NCBI RefSeq assembly: GCF_008369935.1
Contig: NZ_VTUZ01000010.1
Span: forward strand, 220,661 to 284,660
Direction of reading: 5' to 3'
Source: Paraburkholderia panacisoli
GTDB lineage: Bacteria > Pseudomonadota > Gammaproteobacteria > Burkholderiales > Burkholderiaceae
Length of the DNA: 64,000 nt
This document shows positions 46,146 through 55,746 of this stretch, piece after piece. The position numbers and the translations under genes were made by a program. Within the stretch, counting starts at the first letter, position 1. The number at the start of each line of letters is the position of its first letter. The notes below the pieces were generated by a model that was given only the letters and a program-made list of their open reading frames with translations, had not been told where the DNA came from and did no database searches.

Positions 46146-46856
46146 ATGTCCAGCCTAACTGAGAAGGTGGTGGCCACCCTTTCCGATGAAATTCGCCGTG
46201 GCACCCTGCGCCCCGGCGACCGCATTCCCACCGAAGTCGCGATGATGAAGCAGCTGTCGGTGAGCCGCTCCGTGGTTCGCGAGGCGATTTCGCGCCTGCA
46301 GGCGGCCAAAGTGGTCGAGACGCGCCACGGCATCGGCACGTTCGTGCTGGCGCCCGCCGCCGAAAGGCCGGTGCAACTGGCCGCCGCCGACCTGTCCAGC
46401 ATGCTGGACGTGATGGCGATCATCGAATTCCGTATCGATGTCGAGGCGGCCGCGGCCGCGCTCGCCGCAGCACGGCGCACCGAGCAGAACCTCAAGCAGA
46501 TTCGCGCCGCGCTCGATAGCTTCGAGTCGGAACTCGAACGCGGCAGCACGGATACGCTGGCGCACGACATCGAGTTTCATCTGCAGATCGCGCGTGCCAG
46601 CGGCAACCGCTACTTCTTCGACGTGCTCAGCCAGCTCGGCCGCGCGGTGAGCCCGCGCACGCGGCTCGGGTCCGCCGAGATCGCGGAACTCGACCATATC
46701 GAGCTCCTGCGCAACGTGCTCGGCGAGCACCAGATGATTTATCGCGCGATCGAACGGCAGGACCCCGATGACGCGCGCGCAGCGATGCGGATGCATCTGA
46801 GCAACAGCCGCGAAAGGCTGCGGCGCGCGCATGAGTTGAGTCGAGCGCACGGCTGA
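46146..46856 (+). CDS. FadR-subfamily GntR regulator, probable glucarate regulator
   Basis: A 236-residue regulator: winged helix at about 1-75 (VVATLSDEIRRGTLRPGDRIPTE..., SVSRSVVREAISRLQAAKVVETRHGIGTFV) and a helical FCD domain with metal-ligand-like residues (RIDVEAAAAALAA..., HDIEFHLQIARASGN..., EHQMIYRAIERQDPDDARAAMRMHL). It is divergent from gudP-gudD and two boxes lie between. Control of glucarate genes is inferred from position. Confidence 0.87.
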   Translation: MSSLTEKVVATLSDEIRRGTLRPGDRIPTEVAMMKQLSVSRSVVREAISRLQAAKVVETRHGIGTFVLAPAAERPVQLAAADLSSMLDVMAIIEFRIDVEAAAAALAAARRTEQNLKQIRAALDSFESELERGSTDTLAHDIEFHLQIARASGNRYFFDVLSQLGRAVSPRTRLGSAEIAELDHIELLRNVLGEHQMIYRAIERQDPDDARAAMRMHLSNSRERLRRAHELSRAHG

Positions 46857-47035
46857 TTCTGGCGGTTGCGGTGGTCAGCCTGCTTGCGCTGCCCGTTGCT
46901 CGTTGCCAACGAGTCGCGTTGTCGTTCATGTGCGGCAAGCCGTTATCGCACTGATCCGCGCGCAGCCGCTCTGCTCCGCTTGCGAGCCGGGACTGTTCCC
47001 GGCGATTGATGAGCGGCCCTGACAAGGAGCTTCCG

Positions 47036-48058
47036 ATGACGCCGCCCAATCACGCCGGCCGTTCCGCAATCGCCACGCCGCGTTCGGCGGCGCTTTTCGC
47101 CGTCAACGAAACCGGCGCGTCCACCGGTGCGATGGACCGCTTCGGCTCGCTCAACATATTTGTGCGCGCCGCCGAAACGCGCAGCTTCACCGAAGCGGGA
47201 CGCAAATTGGGGATCTCGTCGTCGGCGGTCGGCAAGGCGATCTCACGGCTCGAAGGACGGCTCGGCGTCCGCCTCTTTCATCGCAGCACGCGCAGCATCG
47301 CATTGACGCCCGAAGGCGCGACGTTCCTGACGCGCTGCCAGCGCATCATCGGCGAGATCGAGGCCGCCGAAACCGAATTGGCGCTCGCCAATGCCGAGCC
47401 GCGCGGACGGCTGCGGGTCAGCATGCCGATGGTCAGCACGCTGATGATGCCCGTGATCGGCGCATTCATGAGAGCGTACCCGGACATCACGCTCGATATC
47501 GATTTCTCCGACCGGATGGTGGATGTGATCGAAGAAGGTTTCGACGTGGTGACGCGTACCGGCGATGCCGCCGACTCGACACTCGTCACGCCCGCGATGG
47601 GCGTGTTCCGGCAAATGATCGTCGGCTCGCCGGCGTACTTCGCGCGACGCGGCATGCCTACGGAGCCCGAGCAACTGCGCGAGCATGCGTGTCTCCAGCA
47701 TCGTTTTCCGACTACCGGCAAATTGCGGCGCTGGCCATTGAGTCGCGACGGCGAGACGCTGGACATCGAGCTGCCGACCGTGGCCATCGCCACCGCCGTC
47801 GAACCGTTGACGTTGCTCGCCGAACAGGGTCTGGGGCTGGCCTGCGCACCTGACTTCACGGTGCGCGCGCAACTGGCGCAAGGCTCGCTGGTTGCCGTGC
47901 TACAACCGTATCTGGATACTCCCAGCGTGTTTCGGGCGCTATGGCCGTCCGGGCGGCAAATCTCGCCGAAAGCGCGGGTCTTTGTCGATTATCTGAGCCA
48001 GCATCTGTTTCCGGATTCCGCTGCGGCGGTGGGCGAAGACGCGGCGAAACGCGATTGA
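47036..48058 (+). CDS. LysR family transcriptional regulator
   Basis: A 340-residue regulator. The ATG at 47036 has AAGGAG six bases upstream; it adds 32 residues before the usual LysR start (MDRFGSLNIFVRAAETRSF). The winged helix and effector domain are both complete (ISSSAVGKAISRLEGRLGVRLF..., FSDRMVDVIEEGFDVVTRTGD). It is convergent with an Old Yellow Enzyme gene, which it may control from a distance. Confidence 0.87.
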   Translation: MTPPNHAGRSAIATPRSAALFAVNETGASTGAMDRFGSLNIFVRAAETRSFTEAGRKLGISSSAVGKAISRLEGRLGVRLFHRSTRSIALTPEGATFLTRCQRIIGEIEAAETELALANAEPRGRLRVSMPMVSTLMMPVIGAFMRAYPDITLDIDFSDRMVDVIEEGFDVVTRTGDAADSTLVTPAMGVFRQMIVGSPAYFARRGMPTEPEQLREHACLQHRFPTTGKLRRWPLSRDGETLDIELPTVAIATAVEPLTLLAEQGLGLACAPDFTVRAQLAQGSLVAVLQPYLDTPSVFRALWPSGRQISPKARVFVDYLSQHLFPDSAAAVGEDAAKRD

Positions 48059-48241
48059 AGTGACGGGGCTTCGCGTGGTTCTTGGCGCCTGTCCTCGTCG
48101 TCGTCCGCGCAACCTATCTTGCGGCTTGTGCATCGGATATCGCGCTCGTCGCAACGCCCTCTTCGCTACCGCGCACCCGACACAAGACGGCCAGCCTTTG
48201 CAAAGCGCTTCGCGTCTCGTCCCGCGCTTTGCTCGGCGCAC

Positions 48242-48278
48242 TAAAAAGCCAGCGTATCGCGCCGAAACACGCTGGCCA
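48242..48278 (-). terminator. Rho-independent terminator of the Old Yellow Enzyme gene
   Basis: On the minus strand a stem GCCAGCGT / ACGCTGGC (48248-48255 with 48269-48276) is followed by TTTTT (48243-48247), just after the stop of the enzyme gene at 48310. Confidence 0.8.
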
Positions 48279-48309
48279 TTCCAGCCGATCGAGGCAACCA
48301 TTCCCCCGC

Positions 48310-49419
48310 TTACGCAGCCACTGCCTCTTCGTCATAAAACGGATAGTCGGTGTACCCGACTTGCGTGCCGCCGAAGAACGTCGGCCTGTCATACGCATTG
48401 AGCGGCAAGTTGCGGCGCAAGCGTTCCGGCAGATCCGGGTTCGCGATGAAGTCGCGGCCGAAGGCGACGAGGTCCGCATCGCCATCGGCCAGAATGGCTT
48501 GCGCCGACTCGCCCTTGAAACCGCCCGCCGTGATGATCGTCCCAGGATAGTGTTTGCGGATCTTCCGCGCCGCGACTGGACTCGGATCGCGGCTTTCATC
48601 TTCGATGTCGCCCGAGATACGCGGCTCGATCAGATGCAGATAAGCGAGATCGAGTTTCGCGAGTTGCGCCGCGACGTAAGTGAACAGGCCGACCGGGTCG
48701 CTATCCGACATATCGCCCCACGATCCGCTCGGCCCGAGGCGCACGGCGACCCGATCGCTGCCCCACACCGAAATCACCGCGCGGGTCGCCTCCATCAACA
48801 GGCGGGCGCGATTTTCGAGCGAGCCGCCGTACGCATCCGTGCGCTTGTTGCTGCCGTCCTGAAGGAACTGATCGAACAGATAGCCGTTCGCGCCATGCAA
48901 CTCGACGCCGTCAAAGCCCGCCTTCACGCCGCGTTCGGCCGCCGTCCGAAAGCGCTCGACAAGCGCGGCGATCTCGTCGATCGCGAGCGCGCGATTCGGC
49001 GTGTTCGGAATCCAGCCGGCTCGCGTATAAGCGACGCCGCCATGCGGCACTTCGGACGGTCCCACCGGTTGACGTCCATCGGGCTGCAACTCGGCATTCG
49101 ACTGACGCCCCGCGTGATAGAGCTGCAGGAAGATCCTGCCGCCCTTCGCATGCACCGCGTCGGTGACTTCGCGCCAGCCGGCGATCTGGCTGTCGTCGTA
49201 GAGGCCAGGGGCGCCGAGATAGCCGTTGCCGTCGACGGCCGCAATGGTCGCCTCGCTGATCAGCAACGCCCCGGCCGAGGTGCGCTGCGCGTAGTACTCG
49301 GCCATCAGACGGCCGGGCCGCGCGCCTTCTTCGGCACGCATCCGCGTCAACGGTGCGAGCACGACGCGGTGCGCGAATTCATAAGGCCCGACTTTGACCG
49401 GCGTAAACAGCTTGTTCAT
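48310..49419 (-). CDS. Old Yellow Enzyme family alkene reductase (NemA/XenB-like)
   Basis: A 369-residue FMN-dependent ene-reductase. Marks are VVLAPLTRMRAEEGARPG at the N-terminus, the substrate-binding pair in ELHGANGYLFDQFL (with H..N), NKRTDAYGGSLENRARLLME, and the FMN phosphate site near IITAGGF and VAFGRDFIANPDLP. NemA/XenB-type members reduce nitroesters, N-ethylmaleimide and electrophiles. The ATG at 49419 has GAGAGAA upstream. A terminator follows the gene. Confidence 0.88.
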   Translation of the reverse strand: MNKLFTPVKVGPYEFAHRVVLAPLTRMRAEEGARPGRLMAEYYAQRTSAGALLISEATIAAVDGNGYLGAPGLYDDSQIAGWREVTDAVHAKGGRIFLQLYHAGRQSNAELQPDGRQPVGPSEVPHGGVAYTRAGWIPNTPNRALAIDEIAALVERFRTAAERGVKAGFDGVELHGANGYLFDQFLQDGSNKRTDAYGGSLENRARLLMEATRAVISVWGSDRVAVRLGPSGSWGDMSDSDPVGLFTYVAAQLAKLDLAYLHLIEPRISGDIEDESRDPSPVAARKIRKHYPGTIITAGGFKGESAQAILADGDADLVAFGRDFIANPDLPERLRRNLPLNAYDRPTFFGGTQVGYTDYPFYDEEAVAA

Positions 49420-49884
49420 GAGGTTCTCTCGAAAGTGATCCGTGAAGGATTGCCGCCAAACGCTCAATGCGTTGTGCGGCGCTGGATCACAATCTATAGG
49501 CGCAGCCCGGTTGGAAAAACGGGCCGCGCTTTCGAATACTTCGGACCGGGCAGTCCGCAATGCGCTGGAACCTTGCGAGCACTGGGCTGCGCGGCGGTCC
49601 GCCGATTGTTTCGAAAGCGCGTCAACTGTGTTTCGACGACGAGGCCCGACGCACGACATCATGCGTAGCGGGTGCACGGAGGCAGCGCCCGCGCACGCGC
49701 GTCATACGCGATTGACCCCCAGCCGGATTCGGTGATTCAATCAGCGGGGCGCGCGGGGATCGCCGCCGCCGTCATTTCGATTTTCAGATCCAGGTCACCC
49801 ACGACACCCAGCATCTGAATCTGCAATGCCACCGCTTGAAAACGAAGGATCGAGGCAAGCAGCACGCCACCTGAGGAGCGAAGC
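49420..49884. other. Intergenic region of 465 bases
   Basis: Between the ene-reductase and SLC13 genes. Besides the inverted pair listed separately, the minus strand near 49738-49840 reads ALQIQMLGVVGDLDLKIEMTAA and ends in a stop, which looks a little like the tail of a RidA-type protein but has no start or N-terminal part. No intact gene is called. Confidence 0.45.
49526..49620. promoter_or_regulatory. Inverted GCGCTTTCGAA / TTCGAAAGCGC pair
   Basis: Perfect 11-base arms at 49526-49536 and 49610-49620 each contain TTCGAA. In between is a smaller dyad GGAC-N6-GTCC (49543-49556). The region (49420-49884) is upstream of the ene-reductase gene on its coding strand. A repressor such as a NemR- or HxlR-type protein may bind here; none is encoded next to it. 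Confidence 0.35.
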
Positions 49885-51387
49885 ATGAGCGCATCGAAAC
49901 CCGAAGCTCAACCCGGCGCAGGTCCCGCCCCAACCAAATCCGGCGTGCCGATCGGTCTGATCGCGAGCGTCGTCGCGATGATCGTCGTGCTGCTGCTGCC
50001 GCTGCCCGCCACGCTGCCGCCAGCCGGGCACCGCATGCTCGCCATTCTCGCGTTCGCCGTGGTCGTCTGGTTGACGGAAGCCGTCTCGTACGAGGCCAGC
50101 GCGATCATCATCACTTCGCTGATCGCGTTTCTGATCGGCACCGCGCCGACCATCAAGGACCCGAGCGTGCTGTACGGCACGTCGGCCGGCATCAGCATGG
50201 GACTCGCCGGCTTCTCGAACTCGGCGCTCGCGCTGGTGACCGGCGCCCTGTTCATCTCCGCCGCGATGACGATCACCGGCCTCGACAAGCGCATCGCGCT
50301 CGTCACGCTATCGTTGATCGGCACCACGACGCGCCGCATCCTGATCGGTTCGATCGCGGTGACGATCGTTCTGTCGCTGGTGGTGCCGAGCGCCACCGCG
50401 CGCAGCGCCTGCGTCGTGCCGATCATGATCGGCGTGATCTCGGCGTTCGGCGTCGACCGGCGCTCGAACATCGCGGCCGGCGTCATGATCGTGGTCGCCC
50501 AGGGCACCAGCATCTGGAACGTCGGCATCCTGACGGCCGCCGCGCAGAATCTGCTGACCGTCGGCTTCATGGACAAGATGCTCGGCGCACGAGTGACGTG
50601 GCTCGACTGGCTGATCGCCGGCGCGCCGTGGGCGATCATCATGTCGGCCGCGCTGCTGGTCGTCGTGCTGAAGATGCTGCCGCCCGAGACCGACAGCATC
50701 GCCGGCGGCAAGGAGGCGGTCGCGCGCTCGCTGCGCGAGCTCGGTCCGATGACCGGTCCGCAAAAGCGCCTGCTCGGCGTCGCGATCGGCCTGCTGTTTT
50801 TCTGGGCGACGGAAGGCAAACTGCATCCGTTCGACACCACCTCCGTCACCTACGTGGGCCTCGTGATCCTGATGCTGCCGCGCGTCGGCGTGATGGACTG
50901 GAAAACAGTGCAGAGCCGCATTCCGTGGGGCACGGTGATCGTCTTCGGGGTCGGCATCAGCCTGGGCACGGCCTTGCTCACGACGACCGCCGGCCAGTGG
51001 CTCGGCGACCTCGTCGCGCATCACACCGGCCTCGATCAGGCGAGCGCGTTCACCGCATTCGCGATTCTGTCCGCTTTCCTGATCGTCATTCACCTGGGCT
51101 TCGCGAGCGCCACCGCGTTGACCTCGGCGATGCTGCCGATCCTGATCGCCGTGCTGCAATCCATGCAGGGCAACTTCAGCCGGCTCGGCATGACGATGCT
51201 ATTGGGCTACGTGGTCAGCTTCGGCTTCGTGCTGCCGATCAACGCGCCGCAAAACATGGTGTGCCTCGCCACGGACACGTTCACCGCGCGCCAGTTCGCA
51301 CGCGTGGGCATCGTGCTGACGATTTTCGGGTATCTGCTGCTTCTGCTGTTCGCGGCGACGTGGTGGCGCTGGCTCGGGTGGATGTGA
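49885..51387 (+). CDS. SLC13/DASS family anion transporter
   Basis: A 500-residue inner-membrane transporter of the divalent anion:sodium symporter family (citrate, dicarboxylate, sulfate). About 11 membrane segments; hallmark stretches are EAVSYEASAIIITSL and SATARSACVVPIMIGVIS in the first half and ASATALTSAMLPILIAVLQ and FGFVLPINAPQNMVCLATDTFT in the second half (the two substrate-site repeats). The ATG has GAGGAG six bases upstream. Specific substrate not known; the next gene is an alpha/beta hydrolase. Confidence 0.85.
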   Translation: MSASKPEAQPGAGPAPTKSGVPIGLIASVVAMIVVLLLPLPATLPPAGHRMLAILAFAVVVWLTEAVSYEASAIIITSLIAFLIGTAPTIKDPSVLYGTSAGISMGLAGFSNSALALVTGALFISAAMTITGLDKRIALVTLSLIGTTTRRILIGSIAVTIVLSLVVPSATARSACVVPIMIGVISAFGVDRRSNIAAGVMIVVAQGTSIWNVGILTAAAQNLLTVGFMDKMLGARVTWLDWLIAGAPWAIIMSAALLVVVLKMLPPETDSIAGGKEAVARSLRELGPMTGPQKRLLGVAIGLLFFWATEGKLHPFDTTSVTYVGLVILMLPRVGVMDWKTVQSRIPWGTVIVFGVGISLGTALLTTTAGQWLGDLVAHHTGLDQASAFTAFAILSAFLIVIHLGFASATALTSAMLPILIAVLQSMQGNFSRLGMTMLLGYVVSFGFVLPINAPQNMVCLATDTFTARQFARVGIVLTIFGYLLLLLFAATWWRWLGWM

Positions 51388-51538
51388 AGCGGGCGCGTTG
51401 AATGACGACGCGCTTGTGCTGCCTGACGTTCCCATTCAGCCAATCAACCCGGCTGGCCACGCGCAGAAAACACATCGACCAATCGATTTTCGCCGCCACA
51501 CTGGCCAGTTCGCAAATCCCCACGCAATGGAGACCACG

Positions 51539-52357
51539 ATGGAATTCTCGAGGGCCCAACACGACGACCACCTCGAACATTTCGAAGCCCATGGCGCGGC
51601 CCCGCTGCCATCGTCGAACGAAAGCGGCCACGTCGAGCACGACGGCGCGCGAATCTGGTACGCGGCATACGGGGCCGGGGCGCCCGTGATCCTGCTGCAC
51701 GGTGGCCTGGGACATAGCGGCAACTGGGGTTATCAGATTCCGGCGCTGGTGGAGGCCGGTCATCGCGTGGTGGTCATCGACAGCCGGGGCCACGGCCGCA
51801 GCACGCGCGACGCGCGGCCCTACACGTACGAGCTGATGGCATCCGATGTACTGGCCGTGATGGACAGCTTGCAACTGGAAAAGGCGGCGATGGTCGGCTG
51901 GAGCGACGGCGCCTGCGTCGCATTGGTACTCGCCAGCATCGCGCCGGAGCGCGCCGGGGGCGTGTTCTTCTTCGGCTGCAATATGGACCCCAGCGGCACG
52001 AAACCGTTTGTGCCGACACCGGTGATTGACCGGTGCTTCAGCCGGCATGCCAGGGACTACGCGCAACTGTCGGCGACGCCGGACGACTTCGACGCGTTTG
52101 TCGGCGCCGTCAGCGAAATGATGAGAACGCAGCCCAACTACACGGCGCAGCAACTGGCTCAGATCCGCGTGCCGGTTGCGATCGTGCAAAGCGAGCACGA
52201 CGAGTTCATCAAGCCTGAACACGCCGACTACCTCGCCCGCCACATTCCCGGCGCGGAGCTGATCGTGCTGACTGGCGTCAGCCATTTCGCGCCGCTGCAA
52301 AGGCCGGCGCAATTCAATCGCGCCGTGCTCGAATTTCTCCGCCGGGTGCTTTCCTGA
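51539..52357 (+). CDS. Alpha/beta hydrolase
   Basis: A 272-residue hydrolase with oxyanion hole HGGLGHSG, nucleophile region GWSDGAC in which the usual Gly-x-Ser-x-Gly is present as G-W-S-D-G, acid in QSEHDEF and the catalytic His in GVSHFAPLQ. The ATG at 51539 has GGAG six bases upstream; the frame is open from 51398. The substrate is unknown. It lies about 150 bases after the SLC13 gene on the same strand. Confidence 0.82.
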   Translation: MEFSRAQHDDHLEHFEAHGAAPLPSSNESGHVEHDGARIWYAAYGAGAPVILLHGGLGHSGNWGYQIPALVEAGHRVVVIDSRGHGRSTRDARPYTYELMASDVLAVMDSLQLEKAAMVGWSDGACVALVLASIAPERAGGVFFFGCNMDPSGTKPFVPTPVIDRCFSRHARDYAQLSATPDDFDAFVGAVSEMMRTQPNYTAQQLAQIRVPVAIVQSEHDEFIKPEHADYLARHIPGAELIVLTGVSHFAPLQRPAQFNRAVLEFLRRVLS

Positions 52358-52747
52358 AGCGGAAGACCCCCCGCGAGCCGCTTTGCCGCCATGCCGACGC
52401 GCAATGTATCTCGCCGCACCCCAATATTTCACGATATGAAACGAAGCGTTGCTTCGTAAAAAATCTTGCTGCGTGGCACAAATGCGGCATTTCGCAATGC
52501 CGCCCCACGTTGCACATCGCGAAATGAATCGCACAAGTCTTTATTTTTTAACGATATTTTTTGAAGAATCGAAACACCCAAGAGCCACTTGTACCGTCAC
52601 TCGCTGACGTAGACTCTTTTACAAGAGCACGAGGTTCAGGCAGTCAGGTTGAATGGGCCGGGAAAATGCAGTCGGCCCGGTCATCCAACCGACGCATGGA
52701 ACCCTTAGCGCACCGCGGTTTTTTAAATGGCAATTGGGAGACAAAAA
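52358..52747. promoter_or_regulatory. Long structured leader/intergenic region before a small gene
   Basis: A 390-base stretch, AT-rich in the middle, with several short perfect stems: TTTCA-N5-TGAAA (52427-52441), ACGAAGC-GTT-GCTTCGT (52441-52457), GCGGCATT-TCGC-AATGCCGC (52484-52503) and GGGCCG/CGGCCC near 52652-52676. A seven-codon frame (MKRSVAS) at 52436 sits over the second stem. It may be an untranslated leader or hold a small RNA. It could not be proved from sequence. Confidence 0.4.
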
Positions 52748-52978
52748 ATGAAAGGCTTTCGCTTTAGTTCGACCCAAGGAGCGTTCTATATTCTGCCGGG
52801 CCAGGATGGCTGGGAGGCAACCTACGGCAACGATACGCTCGGTGAATTTTCCACCCCGCAACAGGCGGCCGACGACCTCGCGCGCGGCTTGACCTGCCCG
52901 CATCTGTCCGAAAGCGACGATACATCCACGCTCGAAATTCCGGAGAAACTGGCCGATTGGGAAATCGTTCACGTGTGA
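52748..52978 (+). CDS. Small conserved hypothetical protein
   Basis: A 76-residue protein, MKGFRFSSTQGAFYILPGQDGWEATYGND... ending DWEIVHV, acidic and without membrane segments. GGGAGA lies about seven bases upstream of the ATG. No named domain is recognised. It is preceded by the structured region at 52358-52747 and followed by a strong hairpin. Confidence 0.6.
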   Translation: MKGFRFSSTQGAFYILPGQDGWEATYGNDTLGEFSTPQQAADDLARGLTCPHLSESDDTSTLEIPEKLADWEIVHV

Positions 52979-53013
52979 TGGCGGGCATGACCGCTGGCCA
53001 CGTGGAAGTAGAA

Positions 53014-53045
53014 ACGACGATGGCGCTCTTGAGCGCCATCGTCGT
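53014..53045. terminator. Perfect 14-base stem, bidirectional terminator
   Basis: ACGACGATGGCGCT (53014-53027), loop CTTG, AGCGCCATCGTCGT (53032-53045). It separates the small gene (plus strand) from icd (minus strand, ending at 53107). On the minus strand TTTCT follows the stem. Confidence 0.75.
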
Positions 53046-53106
53046 GCTTACTGCTTGCTATAGTGCATACGTTGCCGCTTACGCGGGTACTTCAAGCCAC
53101 TTCGAC

Positions 53107-55335
<2,229 letters not shown>

Positions 55336-55607
55336 GTTCGATGCTTTGCTAAATGAAGTGATAGACAGAGCGTTGGTAGCGCTGAGCCAGCGAAGTTGCG
55401 ACGAAGCAGCAAAAACGCAGCGCAACCTACGGCACTACTTTTTACGGCCCGACCGTGAGTATATGCGCGTTTTCCTCGATTCGCTGCTAAACAAACAGGT
55501 CCGGGAACCGCACTCAACGGGGTCAAGCCCCGCCAGATAAGGCTTTGACGCCAATCATCGCTGTCTTAAGACAGATGTCTTATAGATGACTTACCGCATC
55601 GAAATAT

Positions 55608-55636
55608 TTGTAAATGAGAATTAGATGCATTACCAT
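55608..55636 (+). promoter_or_regulatory. Promoter with overlapping Fur box for the TonB receptor
   Basis: TTGTAA (55608-55613), a 17-base spacer and TACCAT (55631-55636) form a plausible promoter. GTAAATGAGAATTAGATGC (55610-55628) matches the 19-base Fur consensus at 11 positions by eye and overlaps it, so the receptor should be iron-repressed. The start codon is about 110 bases downstream. A palindrome TGTCTTAAGACA (55562-55573) is slightly upstream. Confidence 0.65.
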
Positions 55637-55746
55637 TCGTGCGCATTCAGGTTTGGATCATCTGTTTAATAACCACTCGCTCGAACCGGCCCCGCCACGC
55701 CCAGCCTTGGTGCGTGGCGGCGTCACCCTGTCTAACTCAAACAAAC

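Noticed and set aside
48082..49668. A 528-codon open frame antisense to the Old Yellow Enzyme gene
   Set aside because: The real enzyme on the minus strand has clear motifs; the antisense product does not.
49738..49840. A short minus-strand stretch resembling the end of a RidA-type protein
   Set aside because: Only about 30 codons, no start or N-terminal motifs; similarity is too weak to call a pseudogene.
52436..52459. Seven-codon leader-like frame MKRSVAS read as an attenuator peptide
   Set aside because: No ribosome binding site and no run of a single regulatory amino acid; kept only as part of the structured leader.
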